This document shows, piece after piece, positions 7,606 to 14,757 of a stretch of DNA of 17,527 nucleotides (position 1 is its first letter; each line of letters opens with the position of its first letter). The stretch spans positions 1,342,767-1,360,293 of the forward strand of contig CP070681.1 of NCBI GenBank assembly GCA_020352575.1, in the 5' to 3' direction. The notes below the pieces were generated by a model that worked only from the letters and a program-made list of their open reading frames with translations, was not told the origin of the DNA and ran no database searches. Source of the stretch: Acidimicrobiia bacterium (lineage in GTDB: Bacteria > Actinomycetota > Acidimicrobiia > Spongiisociales > JAENVV01). The position numbers were made by a program, and so were the translations under genes.

Positions 7606-7611
7606 AGGATA
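7606..7611 (-). promoter_or_regulatory. -10 element TATCCT of a leaderless promoter for the MoaD-fusion/crcB unit
   Basis: On the minus strand TATCCT is followed by 7 bases and the GTG at 7598, with no ribosome-binding site. This supports the GTG start over longer upstream readings of the frame. Confidence 0.6.
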
Positions 7612-7650
7612 CAGGTCGTCGGCTCTCGCCTCCTCCCACGTCGGACCTCA

Positions 7651-7711
7651 CACCTCGAACCCCGAGCCGTTCCGGGCACGGCTGGAAGCCTGGAGCTCGG
7701 GGCTCGAGGTG
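7651..7711. repeat. 17-bp inverted repeat between divergent promoters (possible operator)
   Basis: The left arm CACCTCGAACCCCGAGC (7651-7667) and the right arm GCTCGGGGCTCGAGGTG (7695-7711) are complementary at 16 of 17 positions, with a 27-base spacer. The spacer holds a smaller GCCG/CGGC pair. The right arm covers the expected -35 region of the peptidase promoter. If both flanking genes are leaderless the repeat is not in either mRNA, so a DNA-binding site is more likely than an RNA attenuator. Confidence 0.6.
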
Positions 7712-7722
7712 CCGATAGGCCC

Positions 7723-7728
7723 TAGCCT
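7723..7728 (+). promoter_or_regulatory. -10 element TAGCCT of a leaderless promoter for the M20-nucS-trmL operon
   Basis: TAGCCT is followed by 7 bases and the ATG at 7736; there is no Shine-Dalgarno sequence. The expected -35 position falls in the right arm of the inverted repeat at 7695-7711. Confidence 0.6.
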
Positions 7729-7735
7729 GCTCGCC

Positions 7736-9064
7736 ATGTCCGATCTCGCCGCACGCATCGACTCGTTGTTCCCCTGGATGGTCTCCACCCTCGAAGACCT
7801 CATCCGCATCCCGTCCATCTCGTTCATCGAGGACCACGCCGACGACGTGCGCCGCTCCGCGGAGGCCGTGGCCGGCCTGCTGGCCGAATCCGGGGGCACC
7901 GGTGTGCGGCTCCTCGAGATCGAGGGATCGCACCCCGCCGTGTACGGCGAGTTCGCCGGACCCGAGGGCGCCCCGACAGTGCTGCTCTACGCCCACCACG
8001 ACGTCCAGCCCGCCGGCCCGGGATGGGGCGCGGATCCGTTCGAGCCACGCATCGAGGGCGGCCGCCTCTACGGCCGGGGTTCCGGCGACGACAAGGCGGG
8101 CATCCTCATGCACCTCGGCGCCATCAAGGCGTTCGATGGTGCCCTTCCGGTCAATGTGAAGTGCTTCGTCGAGGGCGAGGAGGAAATCGGCTCGGAGCAC
8201 CTCCCCGACTTCCTCGAGGCCTACGGCGACCTGCTCGAGGCCGACGTGATCGTCATCGGCGACTCGAGCAACTGGCGCGTCGGCGTTCCCACCCTCACGA
8301 CCTCCTTGCGCGGCCTGGCCGACTGCTTCGTCGAGGTCCGCACGCTCGAGAACGCCGTCCACTCGGGCATCTTCGGCGGCGTGTATCCCGATGCCCTCAT
8401 GGTCATGAGCCGGCTCCTCGGCACCCTCCACGACGACGAGGGGAACGTCGCCGTCGAGGGCCTCGTCTCCTTCGACAGCCCAGGGCTCGACCTCACCGAG
8501 GCCGAGCTCGACGCGGCCGCGGGCGTGGTGGCCGGGGTGCAGAAGGTCGGGACCGGGAACCTCACAACGCGCATGTGGTCGAAACCGGCCATCTCCATCC
8601 TGGCCATCGACGCACCCCGCATCCGCGACTCCGTGAACGCCCTCGTCCCCTCGGCGCGGGCCCACGTGAGCATGCGCCTCGCCCCGGGGCAGGACCCGGA
8701 GGCGGCAATGGGTGCGCTCGTGGACCATCTCGAGTCACACGCCCCATGGGGGGCACGGGTCACCGTCGAGCGTGGCGCGTCCGGCGAGGCCTTCGCGCTC
8801 GAGACGAACGGGCCCGCCTACGACGCATGGCGGGAAGCGTTCGCCGAGGCGTTCGCCACCGAGTCCGTCGAGACCGGCGTCGGTGGCTCGATCCCCTTCG
8901 TTGCGGCCTTCAACGCGGCCATGCCCGACGCCGAGATCCTGCTCACCGGAGTGATTGATCCGACGTCGGCGATGCACGGCCCGAACGAGTCGGTGGAACT
9001 CGAGGACCTGCGCAAGTCGGCCCTGGCCGAGGCGCTGGCGCTCGCCGCGCTCGGCAGCGCCTAG
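7736..9064 (+). CDS. M20 family metallopeptidase (dipeptidase/deacylase)
   Basis: This is a 442-residue cytoplasmic zinc hydrolase of the M20/ArgE/DapE/CPG2 family, probably a dipeptidase or N-acyl amino acid hydrolase. The two-metal site is complete: YAHHDVQP (His88, Asp89-type motif), GRGSGDDKAG (Asp118/119), EGEEEIGSEHL (catalytic Glu148 and metal Glu149), and His414 in SAMHGPNES near the C-terminus. The dimerisation (lid) domain sits between about residues 205 and 325. There is no signal peptide. The start is the ATG 7 bases after a TAGCCT element. It is the first gene of a unit with nucS, which begins 6 bases after its stop. The exact substrate cannot be told from the sequence. Confidence 0.9.
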   Translation: MSDLAARIDSLFPWMVSTLEDLIRIPSISFIEDHADDVRRSAEAVAGLLAESGGTGVRLLEIEGSHPAVYGEFAGPEGAPTVLLYAHHDVQPAGPGWGADPFEPRIEGGRLYGRGSGDDKAGILMHLGAIKAFDGALPVNVKCFVEGEEEIGSEHLPDFLEAYGDLLEADVIVIGDSSNWRVGVPTLTTSLRGLADCFVEVRTLENAVHSGIFGGVYPDALMVMSRLLGTLHDDEGNVAVEGLVSFDSPGLDLTEAELDAAAGVVAGVQKVGTGNLTTRMWSKPAISILAIDAPRIRDSVNALVPSARAHVSMRLAPGQDPEAAMGALVDHLESHAPWGARVTVERGASGEAFALETNGPAYDAWREAFAEAFATESVETGVGGSIPFVAAFNAAMPDAEILLTGVIDPTSAMHGPNESVELEDLRKSALAEALALAALGSA

Positions 9065-9070
9065 GGATCC

Positions 9071-9730
9071 ATGCGACTCGTCATCGCCCGCTGCTCCGTC
9101 ACCTACGAGGGACGCTTGACCGCGTACCTCCCCTCGGCGATCCGACTCCTCATGGTGAAGGCCGACGGGTGCGTGGCGGTCCACGCCGATGGCGGCGCCT
9201 ACAAGCCGCTCAACTGGATGAATGCACCGAACCACCTCGAGGAGTCCGACGGATCCTGGGTGGTGACGAACACGAAGGGTGAGCGCCTCGAGATCGAGAT
9301 CGAGGAGGTCCTCCACGAGTTCGACCATTCGATGGGGCTCGACCCCGGACTCCAGAAGGACGGCGTCGAGGCCCACCTCCAAGTGCTGCTCGCCGAGCGG
9401 CCCGAGGAGATCGAGGCGGGACTCCGACTCATCCGGCGCGAATACCCCACCGACATCGGGCCCGTCGACCTGCTCTGCGAGGACGGCGAGGGGAACACCG
9501 TCGCCGTCGAGATCAAGCGGAACGGCGGCATCGACGGAGTGGAACAGCTCGCCAGGTACGTGGAGCGGCTGGACCGCGACCCTCGCCTCCAGCCGGTGCG
9601 CGGCATCTTCGTCGCCCAGTCGATCACCCCGCAGGCCAAGACCTTGGCCGAGTCCCGCGCGGTCGGCTGCGTCGAGGTCGACTACGACGCGCTGCGGGGC
9701 ATCGAGTCCTCGGTGCCCACCCTCTTCTGA
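9071..9730 (+). CDS. nucS: NucS/EndoMS mismatch-specific endonuclease
   Basis: NucS (EndoMS) cuts both strands at mismatches and provides non-canonical mismatch repair in most actinobacteria and some archaea, which lack MutS/MutL. The 219-residue length is normal for the bacterial form. The RecB-like nuclease core shows Asp133 in GPVDLL, then Glu147 and Lys149 in VAVEIKR, with the same 14-residue Asp-to-Glu spacing as the Thermococcus enzyme. The N-terminal DNA-binding domain holds [11 protein letters not shown]. The protein ends in PTLF, which may act as a sliding-clamp-binding tail, as known for this family. AGGGA lies just before the ATG. The stop overlaps the trmL start by one base (TGATG), and the M20 gene ends 6 bases upstream. 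Confidence 0.95.
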   Translation: MRLVIARCSVTYEGRLTAYLPSAIRLLMVKADGCVAVHADGGAYKPLNWMNAPNHLEESDGSWVVTNTKGERLEIEIEEVLHEFDHSMGLDPGLQKDGVEAHLQVLLAERPEEIEAGLRLIRREYPTDIGPVDLLCEDGEGNTVAVEIKRNGGIDGVEQLARYVERLDRDPRLQPVRGIFVAQSITPQAKTLAESRAVGCVEVDYDALRGIESSVPTLF

Positions 9731-10194
9731 TGCGCATCGTCCTCTTCCGGCCCGAGATCCCGCCGAACACCGGCAACGTCATGCGCCTCTCTGCCAACAC
9801 CGGGAGCGACCTCCACCTCATCCACCCCCTCGGCTTCGACCTCGACGAGGCGAAGCTGCGCCGGGCGGGGCTCGACTACCGCGAGTGGGCCACGGTCCAC
9901 GAGCACGATTCGTTCGACGCATTCCTCGACGCCACCGGCCACCCCCGGGTCCTGGCATTCACCCGCAACGGCTCGGAGACGCACACGGAGGTCGAGTGGC
10001 GTGCGGACGATGCGCTCCTGTTCGGTCCCGAGTCCGACGGGCTCCCCGAGGAGGTCCTCACCCACGAAGGAATACACGCCACCGTCCGCATCCCCATGCA
10101 CCCCCGGTCGCGCAGCCTCAACCTCGCCAACTCCGTTGCGATCGGGGTCTACGAAGCACTCCGCCAACAGGGGTTCCCGGACCTCAGCCGCTGA
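9730..10194 (+). CDS. trmL: tRNA (cytidine/uridine-34 2'-O)-methyltransferase TrmL
   Basis: TrmL methylates the ribose of nucleotide 34 in tRNA-Leu anticodons using S-adenosylmethionine. The 154-residue protein is a minimal SPOUT (SpoU) methyltransferase. Motif 1 is PEIPPNTGNVMRL (8-20), motif 2 is FGPESDGLP (98-106), and motif 3 is RSLNLANSVAIGVYEA (128-143), which form the trefoil-knot cofactor pocket. It begins at the last base of the nucS stop codon (TGATG), so it is translated with nucS. Its last 11 bases overlap the end of the convergent NnrE-like gene. Confidence 0.93.
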   Translation: MRIVLFRPEIPPNTGNVMRLSANTGSDLHLIHPLGFDLDEAKLRRAGLDYREWATVHEHDSFDAFLDATGHPRVLAFTRNGSETHTEVEWRADDALLFGPESDGLPEEVLTHEGIHATVRIPMHPRSRSLNLANSVAIGVYEALRQQGFPDLSR

Positions 10195-10867
10195 CCCACC
10201 CGCCGGCCGACGGTCGTATCGGCACCACGCGTTCGCCGCCGAAGGGGTCCTCGGGGACCTCCACGCCGATGCGGTCCCACACGAGCGGGGGAATGCCGAT
10301 GTCGGCGAGCCAGTGGTCCGCCTCCACCTCCAGGAGTCCCGGTTTCGGCAGCGCAAGGGTCACCACATCGGTGGCGGCCACCCTCAGCCCCCCGCCGCCG
10401 TCAGGGTCAAGTCCCGAGGGGAGGTCCACCGAGACCACTGGCACCCCTCCCCCGTTCATCCACCTGATGAGGTCGGACGCACGTCCACGCGGCGGTCCGG
10501 AGAGCGAGTACCCGAGCACCCCGTCGATGACGACGTCGGCCTCCAAGGGTGTATCGGTCGGGGTCGCGCCGAGCCGTCCGAGCACCTCGGACTGGTGCCT
10601 CGTCTCAGGGCGGCGGGGTGGGGAGGAATGGAGGACGGATATCGAGACACCACGGTTCGCGAGGTGGCGCCCGGCGGCGAGAGCGCCACCTCCATTCCCG
10701 CCGGACCCCGCCAGCACCAGCGCGGTCCGGGGCATTCGCCTCGACGCGACCCGAGCCACCGCCGACCCGGCGAGCTCCATCATCTGTAGGAGTGCGATCC
10801 CGAGGTCCTCGACCATGACACGGTCGGCCTCCTCCATCTGAACCCTGGTGACCGACGGGAGCAGCAT
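10184..10867 (-). CDS. NnrE/YjeF_N-type NAD(P)HX epimerase-like protein with altered glycine loop
   Basis: NnrE epimerises the R form of damaged NAD(P)H hydrate for repair. The 227-residue protein matches the YjeF_N domain: EADRVMVEDLGI and LLQMMELAG near the N-terminus, GSGGNGGGALAAGRHL (54-69), DGVLGYSLSGPPRG (115-128) and VDLPSGLDPDGG (147-158). The C-terminal NnrD dehydratase domain, often fused in bacteria, is absent. The loop that normally reads GNNGGDG reads GGNGGGA, so one Asn and the Asp are replaced. This may mark a divergent subfamily whose activity should not be assumed. The ATG at 10867 lies 6 bases after a TAGCGT -10 element (leaderless). The 3' end overlaps trmL by 11 bases. 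Confidence 0.75.
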   Translation of the reverse strand: MLLPSVTRVQMEEADRVMVEDLGIALLQMMELAGSAVARVASRRMPRTALVLAGSGGNGGGALAAGRHLANRGVSISVLHSSPPRRPETRHQSEVLGRLGATPTDTPLEADVVIDGVLGYSLSGPPRGRASDLIRWMNGGGVPVVSVDLPSGLDPDGGGGLRVAATDVVTLALPKPGLLEVEADHWLADIGIPPLVWDRIGVEVPEDPFGGERVVPIRPSAGGWVSG

Positions 10868-10873
10868 CCAGCA

Positions 10874-10879
10874 ACGCTA
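10874..10879 (-). promoter_or_regulatory. -10 element TAGCGT of a leaderless promoter for the NnrE-like gene
   Basis: On the minus strand TAGCGT is followed by TGCTGG and then ATG at 10867, with no ribosome-binding site. It lies in the 71-base divergent gap shared with the ABC exporter operon. Confidence 0.6.
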
Positions 10880-10908
10880 CCGGGCGTCCGGTTCGTGCCG
10901 GTGCGTCG

Positions 10909-10914
10909 TACCAT
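10909..10914 (+). promoter_or_regulatory. Candidate -10 element TACCAT for the ABC exporter operon
   Basis: TACCAT would place transcription near 10921, giving a leader of about 18 bases. The leader holds GGAG at 10931-10934, 4 bases before the ATG at 10939. This differs from the leaderless neighbours and supports that start codon. Confidence 0.45.
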
Positions 10915-10938
10915 CGCGTCGGTCCCGACTGGAGTCCC

Positions 10939-11667
10939 ATGGAAGTCGCAGCACACGTCGTCGATGCCCGCAAGGTGTACGGCGAAGGCACCACCGCCGA
11001 GGTGGTCGCGCTCGATGGGGTGACCCTCGACCTCGAGAAGGGTCGTTTCGGGGCGATCATGGGACCGTCGGGCTCCGGCAAGTCGACGCTCATGCACTGC
11101 ATGGCGGGTCTCGACTCCCTCACGGAGGGCTCGGCGTGGATCGGTGACGTCGAGCTCGGCTCACTCACCGACAAGGAGCTCACGATCCTCCGCCGGGACA
11201 AGGTGGGCTTCGTCTTCCAGGCGTTCAACCTCGTCCCGACCCTCACGGCTGCCGAGAACATCGACCTCCCCGTCCGCATCGCCGGGCACGAGCCCGATGC
11301 CGCCTGGCGCGACCAGGTCATCGAGATCCTCGACCTCGGCGACCGCCTCACCCACCGTCCGAGTGAGATGTCCGGCGGCCAGCAGCAGCGGGTCGCCGCT
11401 GCCCGGGCACTCGCCCGGAAGCCCGACATCGTCTTCGCGGACGAACCCTCCGGCAACCTGGACACCACCTCGGCGCACGAGTTGCTCTCGTTCCTCCGCC
11501 GCGCCGTGGACGAGTTCGGGCAGACGATCGTGATGGTGACCCACGATCCCGCCGCCGCGTCCTACGCCGACCGTGTCGTCTTCCTCCGCGATGGCCTGCC
11601 GGTCGCCGAGCTCGCCGATCCCGACGCCAACCAGGTGCTCGACCAGATCAAGCAGCTCGAGGCCTGA
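10939..11667 (+). CDS. ABC transporter ATP-binding protein (LolD/MacB-like)
   Basis: The 242-residue ATPase powers the membrane partner encoded directly downstream. All ABC motifs are intact: Walker A GPSGSGKST (42-50), Q-loop Gln94 in FVFQAFNLVP, signature SGGQQQR (145-151), Walker B IVFADEP (164-170) with Glu169, and switch His202 in VTHD. The VFQxFNLxPxLTAxENI stretch is typical of the MacB/LolD/FtsE branch that couples to FtsX-type permeases. GGAG precedes the ATG by 4 bases. The stop overlaps the permease start by one base (TGATG). Confidence 0.95.
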   Translation: MEVAAHVVDARKVYGEGTTAEVVALDGVTLDLEKGRFGAIMGPSGSGKSTLMHCMAGLDSLTEGSAWIGDVELGSLTDKELTILRRDKVGFVFQAFNLVPTLTAAENIDLPVRIAGHEPDAAWRDQVIEILDLGDRLTHRPSEMSGGQQQRVAAARALARKPDIVFADEPSGNLDTTSAHELLSFLRRAVDEFGQTIVMVTHDPAAASYADRVVFLRDGLPVAELADPDANQVLDQIKQLEA

Positions 11668-14228
11668 TGCTCACCATCTCGCTCCGCAATCTGTGGGAGC
11701 ACAAGCTGAGGAGCTTCCTCCTCGGTGGCGCCATCGTGACCGGCGTTGCCTTCGTGGTGGCCGCCTTCGTCTTCACCGACTCCCTGCGCGCCGGGTTCAC
11801 CAGCGTCTTCCAGAGCGCGTTCGCGGCGGTCGACATCCAGGTGACCCCGATCCAGCCCGAAGACCTCAATGAGTTCAACTTCGAGCTGCCCACGATCCCC
11901 GAGGACGTGGCCGACGAGCTACTCGCCATCGACGGCGTCGAGGCGGTGAGCCCCCAGATCCAGGGCTTCGTGATCCTCGAGCCCCTGGAGGGGGAGCTCC
12001 CCGGCTTCGGTCCACCCACGTTCGGTGTGGCCTGGGAGGGCGGCCCCTCCGCATTCGAGGTCGTCGACGGACGAGCGCCCGAGACCGACCTGGAAGTCCT
12101 CCTCGACGCCGCCACCCTGGAGGAACGCGAACTCGCCATCGGCGACACGATCCGGGTCGCGACGGCAGGCGCGTTCGAGGAGTACGAGATCGTCGGTGAG
12201 CTCGGTTTCGCCTTCGGCGACATCGGCTTCGGACCGACGTTCGTGGGCCTCGAATTCGAGCGGGCCCAGGAACTGCTCGGGATGGACGGCGAAGTGAGCA
12301 ACTTCGGCGTCACCGTGGTGCCGGGCGAGGACGTCGATCGCGTCAACGCCGACATCAACGCGGCGCTCGACGGCGTCGGGGAAGCCATCACCTCCCAGTC
12401 AGCGGCCGAGCAGAGCGCAGAGGACCTGCAGGAGGGCCTCGGGTTCTTCAACACCTTCCTCCTCATCTTCGCCGGCATCTCCCTCGTCACGGGTTCGTTC
12501 GTGGTCTACAACGCCTTCCGGGTCGTCGTTGCCCAGCGCACCCGCGAACTCGGCCTCCTCCGCGTCCTCGGGGCCACTCGGGCAGAGTTGCTCCGAATGG
12601 TCCTCACCGAGGCGGTCATCGTCGGCGTGGTCGCATCGCTGATCGGTGCCGTCTTCGGCATCGCCGCGGCCGCGTTCATCCGCTGGGTGATCGAGTTCTC
12701 CGGCGTCGGGTCGCTCCCCGATTCCGGCCTCGTCGTCGAGTTCGACACATTGGTGATCGGGCTCGTCGTCGGTACGACCACCGCCGCGCTGTCGGCGCTC
12801 ATCCCCGCGTTCCGGGCGACCGGCATCAGCCCGATGGCTGCCCTCCGAGACCAGGTCGAGGTGAAGCGGGCCAGTCGCTGGTGGCTGTGGACCGGCCTCG
12901 GGCTGACCACCGCATCGGTGGTCGCCGTGGTGCTTGCCACGATGCAGGCACGCGACACCGCCGGGGCGGTGCAGGGCAACGTCGACCCGATCCAACTCGC
13001 GGGTATCGGGGCCCTCGGCCTCTTCGTGGGGCTCTTCCTGCTCGCTCGGGCGCTCGCCCGACCGGTCATCGCAGGCCTCGGCCGCCCGCTTCGCAGGCTC
13101 ACCAGCGTCATCGCCCGCGAGAACGCCCGCCGCACCCCCCGTCGGACGGCGACGACGGCTGCATCGCTCATGATCGGCCTCGGCCTCGTGGCGACGGTCG
13201 CGATCCTCTCCACGTCCGTGGAGGACACGATCCTCGAAGCGGTCGAGGAGGCATTCACCGGCGACGCCATCGTCCAACCGACCGGTTTCAACGTGTTCAG
13301 TGGTTTCTCCACCGAGGTCGGCGACCGGGTCGAGACCCTCCCCGAGGTCGACCGGGTGGCCCGCCTCACCTACCTCCCCATCACGGACGCCAGTGGCATC
13401 CCGAACGTGGCCGTGGGGATCGAGCCCGACACCATCGACCTGGCGATCAACTTCGAGGACGTCGAGGGCTCGTGGTCCGACGTGGTCGGCGATGGCCTCG
13501 CCCTCCAGCGCATCGAGGCCGACAACACCGGCCTCGGCATCGGCGACGAGGTGACGCTCGACATCATCGGTGCCGGTGAGCGCACGTTCGTCGTGCGCGC
13601 CATCTTCGACATCGGCGGCGGCGTGAGCGACAGCCAGAGTTGGTACATCAACTACGAGACGGTCCGGGAGATCAACGACCAGACCACCGACAACAGCCTC
13701 ATCGTGGCCGCCGCCGAAGGGGTCGACCCCGACGCCCTCGTCGAAGCGATCAACGCCGAGCTCGAGGACTTCGCCGGGGTCACGGCCACCAACATCGCCC
13801 AGCTGATCGAGCAGATCCGCCAGCCACTCCTCGCGCTGACGGGGATGATCGCCGGACTGCTGTTCCTGTCCGTGATCGTGGCAGTGGTGGGCATCGTGCT
13901 CACGCTCTACCTCGCGGTGAACGAGCGGACCAGGGAGATCGGCCTCGTCAGGGCCATCGGCATGACCAGGCCGCAGGTACGCCAGATGGTGCGATGGGAG
14001 GCAATCCTCATCGCGCTCTACGGCGCGGTGCTCGGACTGGCGATCGGGATCTTCCTCGGGTGGGGCCTCACGGTGACGACGATCGGCGAGGGCTCCTCAC
14101 TCACGATTCCGTGGAGTTGGGTCGTGGCCGGCTTCTTCGGCTCCGGCATCGCCGGGGTGTTGGCGTCACTGCTGCCGGCGAACCAGGCAGCGAAGCTCGA
14201 CGTGCTCAGGGCGATTGCGTACGAGTAG
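11667..14228 (+). CDS. FtsX/MacB-type ABC transporter permease with two extracytoplasmic domains
   Basis: This 853-residue membrane protein pairs with the upstream ATPase. It has two repeats of the MacB_PCD plus FtsX arrangement. The first transmembrane helix (about 16-38) is followed by an extracytoplasmic domain to about 255. FtsX-type helices lie at about 258-282, 314-340 and 365-385. Three further helices (about 405-427, 443-463, 490-515) include the lead-in to the second extracytoplasmic domain (about 515-720), and the last three helices are at about 722-753, 775-800 and 810-833. Conserved FtsX stretches occur twice (RTRELGLLRVLGATRAELLR; RTREIGLVRAIGMTRPQVRQ). Such two-repeat permeases export lipids, lipoproteins or peptides. 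There is no adjacent efflux adaptor or two-component system, so the cargo is unknown. A hairpin follows 28 bases after the stop. Confidence 0.92.
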   Translation: MLTISLRNLWEHKLRSFLLGGAIVTGVAFVVAAFVFTDSLRAGFTSVFQSAFAAVDIQVTPIQPEDLNEFNFELPTIPEDVADELLAIDGVEAVSPQIQGFVILEPLEGELPGFGPPTFGVAWEGGPSAFEVVDGRAPETDLEVLLDAATLEERELAIGDTIRVATAGAFEEYEIVGELGFAFGDIGFGPTFVGLEFERAQELLGMDGEVSNFGVTVVPGEDVDRVNADINAALDGVGEAITSQSAAEQSAEDLQEGLGFFNTFLLIFAGISLVTGSFVVYNAFRVVVAQRTRELGLLRVLGATRAELLRMVLTEAVIVGVVASLIGAVFGIAAAAFIRWVIEFSGVGSLPDSGLVVEFDTLVIGLVVGTTTAALSALIPAFRATGISPMAALRDQVEVKRASRWWLWTGLGLTTASVVAVVLATMQARDTAGAVQGNVDPIQLAGIGALGLFVGLFLLARALARPVIAGLGRPLRRLTSVIARENARRTPRRTATTAASLMIGLGLVATVAILSTSVEDTILEAVEEAFTGDAIVQPTGFNVFSGFSTEVGDRVETLPEVDRVARLTYLPITDASGIPNVAVGIEPDTIDLAINFEDVEGSWSDVVGDGLALQRIEADNTGLGIGDEVTLDIIGAGERTFVVRAIFDIGGGVSDSQSWYINYETVREINDQTTDNSLIVAAAEGVDPDALVEAINAELEDFAGVTATNIAQLIEQIRQPLLALTGMIAGLLFLSVIVAVVGIVLTLYLAVNERTREIGLVRAIGMTRPQVRQMVRWEAILIALYGAVLGLAIGIFLGWGLTVTTIGEGSSLTIPWSWVVAGFFGSGIAGVLASLLPANQAAKLDVLRAIAYE

Positions 14229-14256
14229 GTCTGGCCGGAGCCCAGCCCGTCATGTG

Positions 14257-14275
14257 GGACCGCCGAGGGCGGTCC
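14257..14275 (+). terminator. Hairpin terminator after the ABC exporter operon
   Basis: The arms GGACCGCC and GGCGGTCC form a perfect 8-bp stem with loop GAG, followed by GTTCTC. The T-run is short, so Rho-independent strength is uncertain. The heptad repeats of the four-helix-bundle unit start 2 bases after the stem. Confidence 0.6.
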
Positions 14276-14276
14276 G

Positions 14277-14297
14277 TTCTCAGTTGTCAGTTCTCGG
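14277..14297 (+). repeat. Left heptad array: three 7-bp repeats (TTSTCRG)
   Basis: The three units are TTCTCAG (14277-14283), TTGTCAG (14284-14290) and TTCTCGG (14291-14297). The array runs through the stop codon and encodes the last residues of the four-helix-bundle protein on the other strand. Confidence 0.65.
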
Positions 14298-14643
14298 TCA
14301 CTCGGCGCCGGAGGCTTGCCAGCATGCGCCGCACCGCAATGCACTCACCACGAAGGCGAGCGGCAACGGCAGATGTCAGGAACCCTTGTGCAGCGGCAAA
14401 GAGGAGCTGGGACTCCAGTTCGCTCGCCGAACCCGAAGCGATCGCAAGGAATCGGGCGAACTCCCGCGGCGACTCGCGCCCCGCTCCCTCGGCGATGTTC
14501 GATGGGATCGACGTCGCGGCCCGTTTCATCTGGCGGGTCAGTCCGAAGCGCTCGTCGGTCGGGAGTCGATCGGCTGCCTCATACACGCTGCGAGCGAGCG
14601 CATCTGCCCGCAGCCACACGTGGAGTCGGGTGAAGTCCTGCAC
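14287..14643 (-). CDS. Four-helix-bundle protein (23S rRNA intervening-sequence protein / S23 family)
   Basis: The 118-residue protein matches the TIGR02436-type family found in 23S rRNA intervening sequences and related to Avd of diversity-generating retroelements. Members are small, basic, pentameric helical bundles thought to bind nucleic acid. Family landmarks are DFTRLHVW at the start, ERFGLTRQMKRAATSIPSNIAEGAGR (31-56), EFARFLAIASGSASELESQL and LRGECIAVRRMLASL. The GTG at 14643 is chosen because it gives the usual N-terminus. A longer frame reaches a TTG at 14718, but that start lies inside a hairpin and would translate the right repeat array. The last residues (VTEN) come from the left heptad array. 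It is not inside an rRNA gene here. Confidence 0.75.
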   Translation of the reverse strand: MQDFTRLHVWLRADALARSVYEAADRLPTDERFGLTRQMKRAATSIPSNIAEGAGRESPREFARFLAIASGSASELESQLLFAAAQGFLTSAVAARLRGECIAVRRMLASLRRRVTEN

Positions 14644-14684
14644 ACCCCTCGTCGTACCGAACGCGGGCCCAGATTGGAACCCCA

Positions 14685-14705
14685 CCGACGACTGATCACT
14701 GACAA
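14685..14705 (-). repeat. Right heptad array: three 7-bp repeats, inverted relative to the left array
   Basis: Read on the minus strand the units are TTGTCAG, TGATCAG and TCGTCGG. They have the same 7-bp period and orientation toward the gene as the left array. The first unit abuts the hairpin at 14707-14728. Confidence 0.6.
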
Positions 14706-14706
14706 C

Positions 14707-14728
14707 GGGCCCGCTCAAGGGCGGGCCC
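14707..14728 (-). terminator. Hairpin terminator after the DUF454 gene
   Basis: The arms GGGCCCGC and GCGGGCCC form a perfect 8-bp stem with a 6-base loop, 29 bases downstream of the DUF454 stop on the minus strand. The bases after it on that strand are GTTGTC, only weakly T-rich. Confidence 0.55.
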
Positions 14729-14757
14729 CACAGAACTGGCGCAGCGAAGCGATGCCG

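Larger units (their letters stand above)
14277..14705. mobile_element. Putative small insert: four-helix-bundle gene bounded by inverted heptad arrays
   Basis: The 429-base unit carries one gene and is bounded by three-copy 7-bp arrays in inverted orientation (14277-14297 and 14685-14705). It includes a 9-bp perfect inverted repeat, GTTGTCAGT at 14283-14291 and its complement at 14698-14706. It lies exactly between the hairpins of two convergent flanking genes, as expected for a cassette placed in an intergenic gap. No transposase is encoded and no target duplication is clear, so mobility is inference. Confidence 0.4.

Noticed and set aside
7599..7735. Possible fluoride riboswitch before the crcB unit
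   Set aside because: The -10 element 7 bases from the GTG leaves no 5' leader, and no crcB-motif fold was recognised.
7151..8728. Long minus-strand open frame of about 525 codons across the M20 gene and the MoaD-fusion gene
   Set aside because: It crosses a divergent promoter region and two well-supported genes, and its composition is low-complexity Arg/Gly/Val/Asp-rich. No motif supports it.
9279..10841. Long plus-strand frame overlapping nucS, trmL and the NnrE-like gene
   Set aside because: It runs out of frame through three genes with clear family motifs and gives an Arg/Ser/Pro-rich product.
14287..14643. An rRNA intervening sequence
   Set aside because: The protein family is known from 23S rRNA insertions, but no rRNA sequence flanks it here; the neighbours are protein-coding genes.
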